From assembly GCF_013761245.1 (NCBI RefSeq), contig NZ_JACDUT010000003.1:186001-250000 (forward strand): a stretch of 64,000 nt of DNA. Reading direction: 5' to 3'. The translations under genes and the position numbers were made by a program. Each line of letters begins with the position of its first letter. Within the stretch, counting starts at the first letter, position 1. This document shows positions 62,308 to 64,000 of the stretch, piece by piece. The notes beneath the pieces are model-generated. The model saw nothing but the letters and a program-made list of their open reading frames with translations. It did not search any database and was not told the DNA's origin. The stretch is from Thermaerobacillus caldiproteolyticus. Its GTDB lineage: Bacteria; Bacillota; Bacilli; Bacillales; Anoxybacillaceae.

Positions 62308-63849
62308 ATGTCAAAATTACGTATTGCGAGCATCCTGTTTTTGCTATCCACCTTTTTTTTGAAGTTTTCCAGCATGCTTCGCGACATGGTAATCGCAAAT
62401 TTATTCGGCGATTCGTATGTGACTGACGCCTATATTGCCGCTATGACCATTCCAAATGCGATTATTTTGTTTATGTTGACGGGCATGAAAGATGCTTTTT
62501 TGCCTAGCTATTATAAGTATGAGCGGCTGGGAAAAGGCTTTTCTCATTTAACGAATATCGTCAAAGGGACGTTTTGGATTTCTGCTGTGATCACTATTGT
62601 TGGGGTAATACTTTCCCCCCTTCTTATTCGTCAGTTATATCCGAATTTCAACGAACATGGAACGGATATTGCGGTTTGGACAGCGGTGATTTATTTTCTT
62701 TCGGTAGCCATTGTTGGTGTGAATGCCGTATATGAAGGATATTTTGACGCACAAAAGAAATTTTCTTTTTCTACATTCTCTCAGACGATTGTCGTGTTAT
62801 GTACTATCGGTGGAGCGCTTTTGCTCCACCGCCAAATGGGGATTTATTCAGTACCCTTCGGATATTTCGTTGGTACAGTCCTTTCTTTTTTGATTAAGTT
62901 ATTTTATTTGCGTCCGCGTCACTTTTTATTGTGGAGTCAACCACTAGATCGAAAGGAAGTTTCCTCTTTCTATATGGTATTTTTACCAATCGGACTAACT
63001 ACTGCGGTTGGACAAGTCAACTTATTTGTCAATACGTTATTCTCAGCAAGGCTGGGAGAAGGAGTTGTTTCCGATTTAAACTATGCATTCCGGCTTGTCA
63101 ACATTCCGCAAGCGATTTTTGGTGTTACCATCGCAACGATTGTATTTCCTTTGTTAGCAGAGGCAAAAACCAAAAACGACATGAGATTGTTTAAAGTAGG
63201 GATTGAAAAAGGACTTATCTACATGTTTTTATTTTTGGCCCCTACTGTGGCAGGAATGCTGGTTTTAATGAAAGAACTCGTCCAAGCTTTTTATGAACGC
63301 GGCGCCTTTACGGCAAGTGCAACGGCGCAAACGAGCGAATATGCCGTGCTTTATATGGGCTCTGTCCTTTTCTATAGCATTCAAGCGGTGATTGCCAAAG
63401 GTTTTTATACATTGGAAAAAGGTCACTACATGCTAAGAGTGGGGATCCTTTCTATTATTGTCAATATTATTTTTAATGCGATTTTGTCCAATACCATCGG
63501 TGCAGCAGGCCTTGCTTTATCTTCATCTCTTGTAGGTCTTGTGTATTCAGTCATTACGTTTACGACGCTGTATAACATTTCCGGTGGATTCCGTCTTGCT
63601 GTGATTGGAAAAGAATATGCAAAAATTATAGCCTGTGCCGCTGTGATGACGATTGTACTTCTCTTCATTAAGTATAATTTACATGCCGAGCGACTTTCGC
63701 TTATTCCTTATTTAGCGGTGATGATCATTTCTGGAGCAGCGATTTATTTTGTCGCATTATGGTTATTCAGGGTACAATCATTCAAAGAAATTCTGACGAA
63801 AGGGAGGATTAAAAAAGTTTCTGCTTCGAGAGAAACTGGAGAGTTATGA
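62308..63849 (+). CDS. MurJ/MVF-family lipid-linked oligosaccharide flippase
   Basis: The 513-residue MATE/MOP-type protein has 13-14 hydrophobic segments. It begins SKLRIASILFLLSTFFLKFS, then MLRDMVIANLFGDSYVTDAYIAAMTIPN, the MurJ-like start. Characteristic pieces are GQVNLFVNTLFSARLGEGVV (about residues 233-252), PQAIFGVTIATIVFPLLAEAK and KELVQAFYERGAFTASAT. It may flip lipid II, but its place between tagA and a polymerase gene suggests it flips the wall polymer repeat unit. Start ATG 62308; the end overlaps the next gene by four bases (ATGA). Confidence 0.9.
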   Translation: MSKLRIASILFLLSTFFLKFSSMLRDMVIANLFGDSYVTDAYIAAMTIPNAIILFMLTGMKDAFLPSYYKYERLGKGFSHLTNIVKGTFWISAVITIVGVILSPLLIRQLYPNFNEHGTDIAVWTAVIYFLSVAIVGVNAVYEGYFDAQKKFSFSTFSQTIVVLCTIGGALLLHRQMGIYSVPFGYFVGTVLSFLIKLFYLRPRHFLLWSQPLDRKEVSSFYMVFLPIGLTTAVGQVNLFVNTLFSARLGEGVVSDLNYAFRLVNIPQAIFGVTIATIVFPLLAEAKTKNDMRLFKVGIEKGLIYMFLFLAPTVAGMLVLMKELVQAFYERGAFTASATAQTSEYAVLYMGSVLFYSIQAVIAKGFYTLEKGHYMLRVGILSIIVNIIFNAILSNTIGAAGLALSSSLVGLVYSVITFTTLYNISGGFRLAVIGKEYAKIIACAAVMTIVLLFIKYNLHAERLSLIPYLAVMIISGAAIYFVALWLFRVQSFKEILTKGRIKKVSASRETGEL

Positions 63850-64000
63850 AGCGATTGGGGATTTTGCAAAAGTGGAACAATCATATCGATTCGTTTTCAC
63901 CTTATTTTTTCTTTCCTTTTATCTTAGTTCTCTATTTTTCTGTTAGTTTGTTTGATTTTGGAAAAGTGGAGTACTTTGAGGCAAATAAAAATATTTTATG
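63846..64000 (+). CDS. Partial membrane protein, probable polysaccharide polymerase
   Basis: The frame starts at ATG 63846, overlapping the flippase stop, and runs off the right edge after 51 residues. Visible are MKRLGILQKWNNHIDSFSPY followed by a first membrane helix (FFFPFILVLYFSVSLF) and DFGKVEYFEANKN. An oligosaccharide repeat-unit polymerase of the Wzy/EpsG type is expected at this place after a flippase gene, and the start fits such proteins, but too little is seen to be sure. Confidence 0.5.
   Translation, partial: MKRLGILQKWNNHIDSFSPYFFFPFILVLYFSVSLFDFGKVEYFEANKNIL

Overview
The window reads as the chromosome of a moderately low-GC, endospore-forming, flagellated member of the Bacillaceae, most like Anoxybacillus/Geobacillus. 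The evidence is the conserved block spoIIID-mbl-flhO-flhP-fabZ followed by ywpF, ssb, ywqA and ywqB, strong AGGAGG-type ribosome binding sites, frequent GTG/TTG starts, and CcpA-type cre sites. Genus is inferred from gene order and protein similarity recalled from memory; no search was run. No rRNA, tRNA, CRISPR array or intact insertion sequence was seen.

Layout. 1-2.7 kb: the tail of an upstream gene (possibly spoIIQ), a YwrD-type gamma-glutamyltransferase and a BsuPI-domain protein. 3.0-7.6 kb: conserved core (spoIIID, mbl, flhO, flhP, an EpuA-family protein, fabZ), with decayed coiled-coil genes on both sides of fabZ. 8-10.4 kb: an Asn/Asp-rich lipoprotein, then a radical SAM/SPASM peptide maturase followed by a 28-codon ORF with an excellent RBS. 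This pair is the best candidate for an undescribed RiPP system. 10.7-15.9 kb (minus): a LacI-regulated sugar ABC importer with a YesL-like protein. 16.3-22.6 kb: a decayed VOC gene and the complete ribose operon rbsRKDACB under a composite RbsR/CcpA palindrome. 22.8-25.1 kb: VanZ, Gfo/Idh/MocA and VOC genes and an RHS (YD-repeat) relic. 25.4-27.7 kb: a GH1 enzyme with 6-phospho-glycosidase residues, convergent with an RpiR/SIS regulator.

27.8-36.3 kb is one sugar-sensing and uptake module: a membrane-anchored sugar-binding protein, a YesM-type kinase, a YesN-type AraC response regulator, a sugar ABC importer and a ROK kinase. 36.4-39.2 kb: a TetR-controlled 14-TM MFS exporter with a 53-codon leading ORF and two matched operators. 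39.2-41.3 kb: aldehyde dehydrogenase plus DUF779 with a clear promoter and cre site. 41.5-45.9 kb: an unknown gene, DUF1284, aspartokinase, and a paired class D sortase with its acidic surface substrate. 46-52.8 kb: ywpF, ssb, an XRE regulator, an unknown gene, and ywqB-ywqA with a 38-codon gene behind them. 53-64 kb: cell envelope genes: an NlpC/P60 endopeptidase with four peptidoglycan-binding repeats, an LCP ligase, then wecB, ugd, wecC, tagA, a MurJ-family flippase and the start of a probable polysaccharide polymerase. Together these point to an anionic ManNAc/ManNAcA-containing secondary cell-wall polymer.

Between the functional operons are many decayed fragments (coiled-coil proteins, VOC, RHS, unidentified C-termini), so the accessory parts of this chromosome are eroding.
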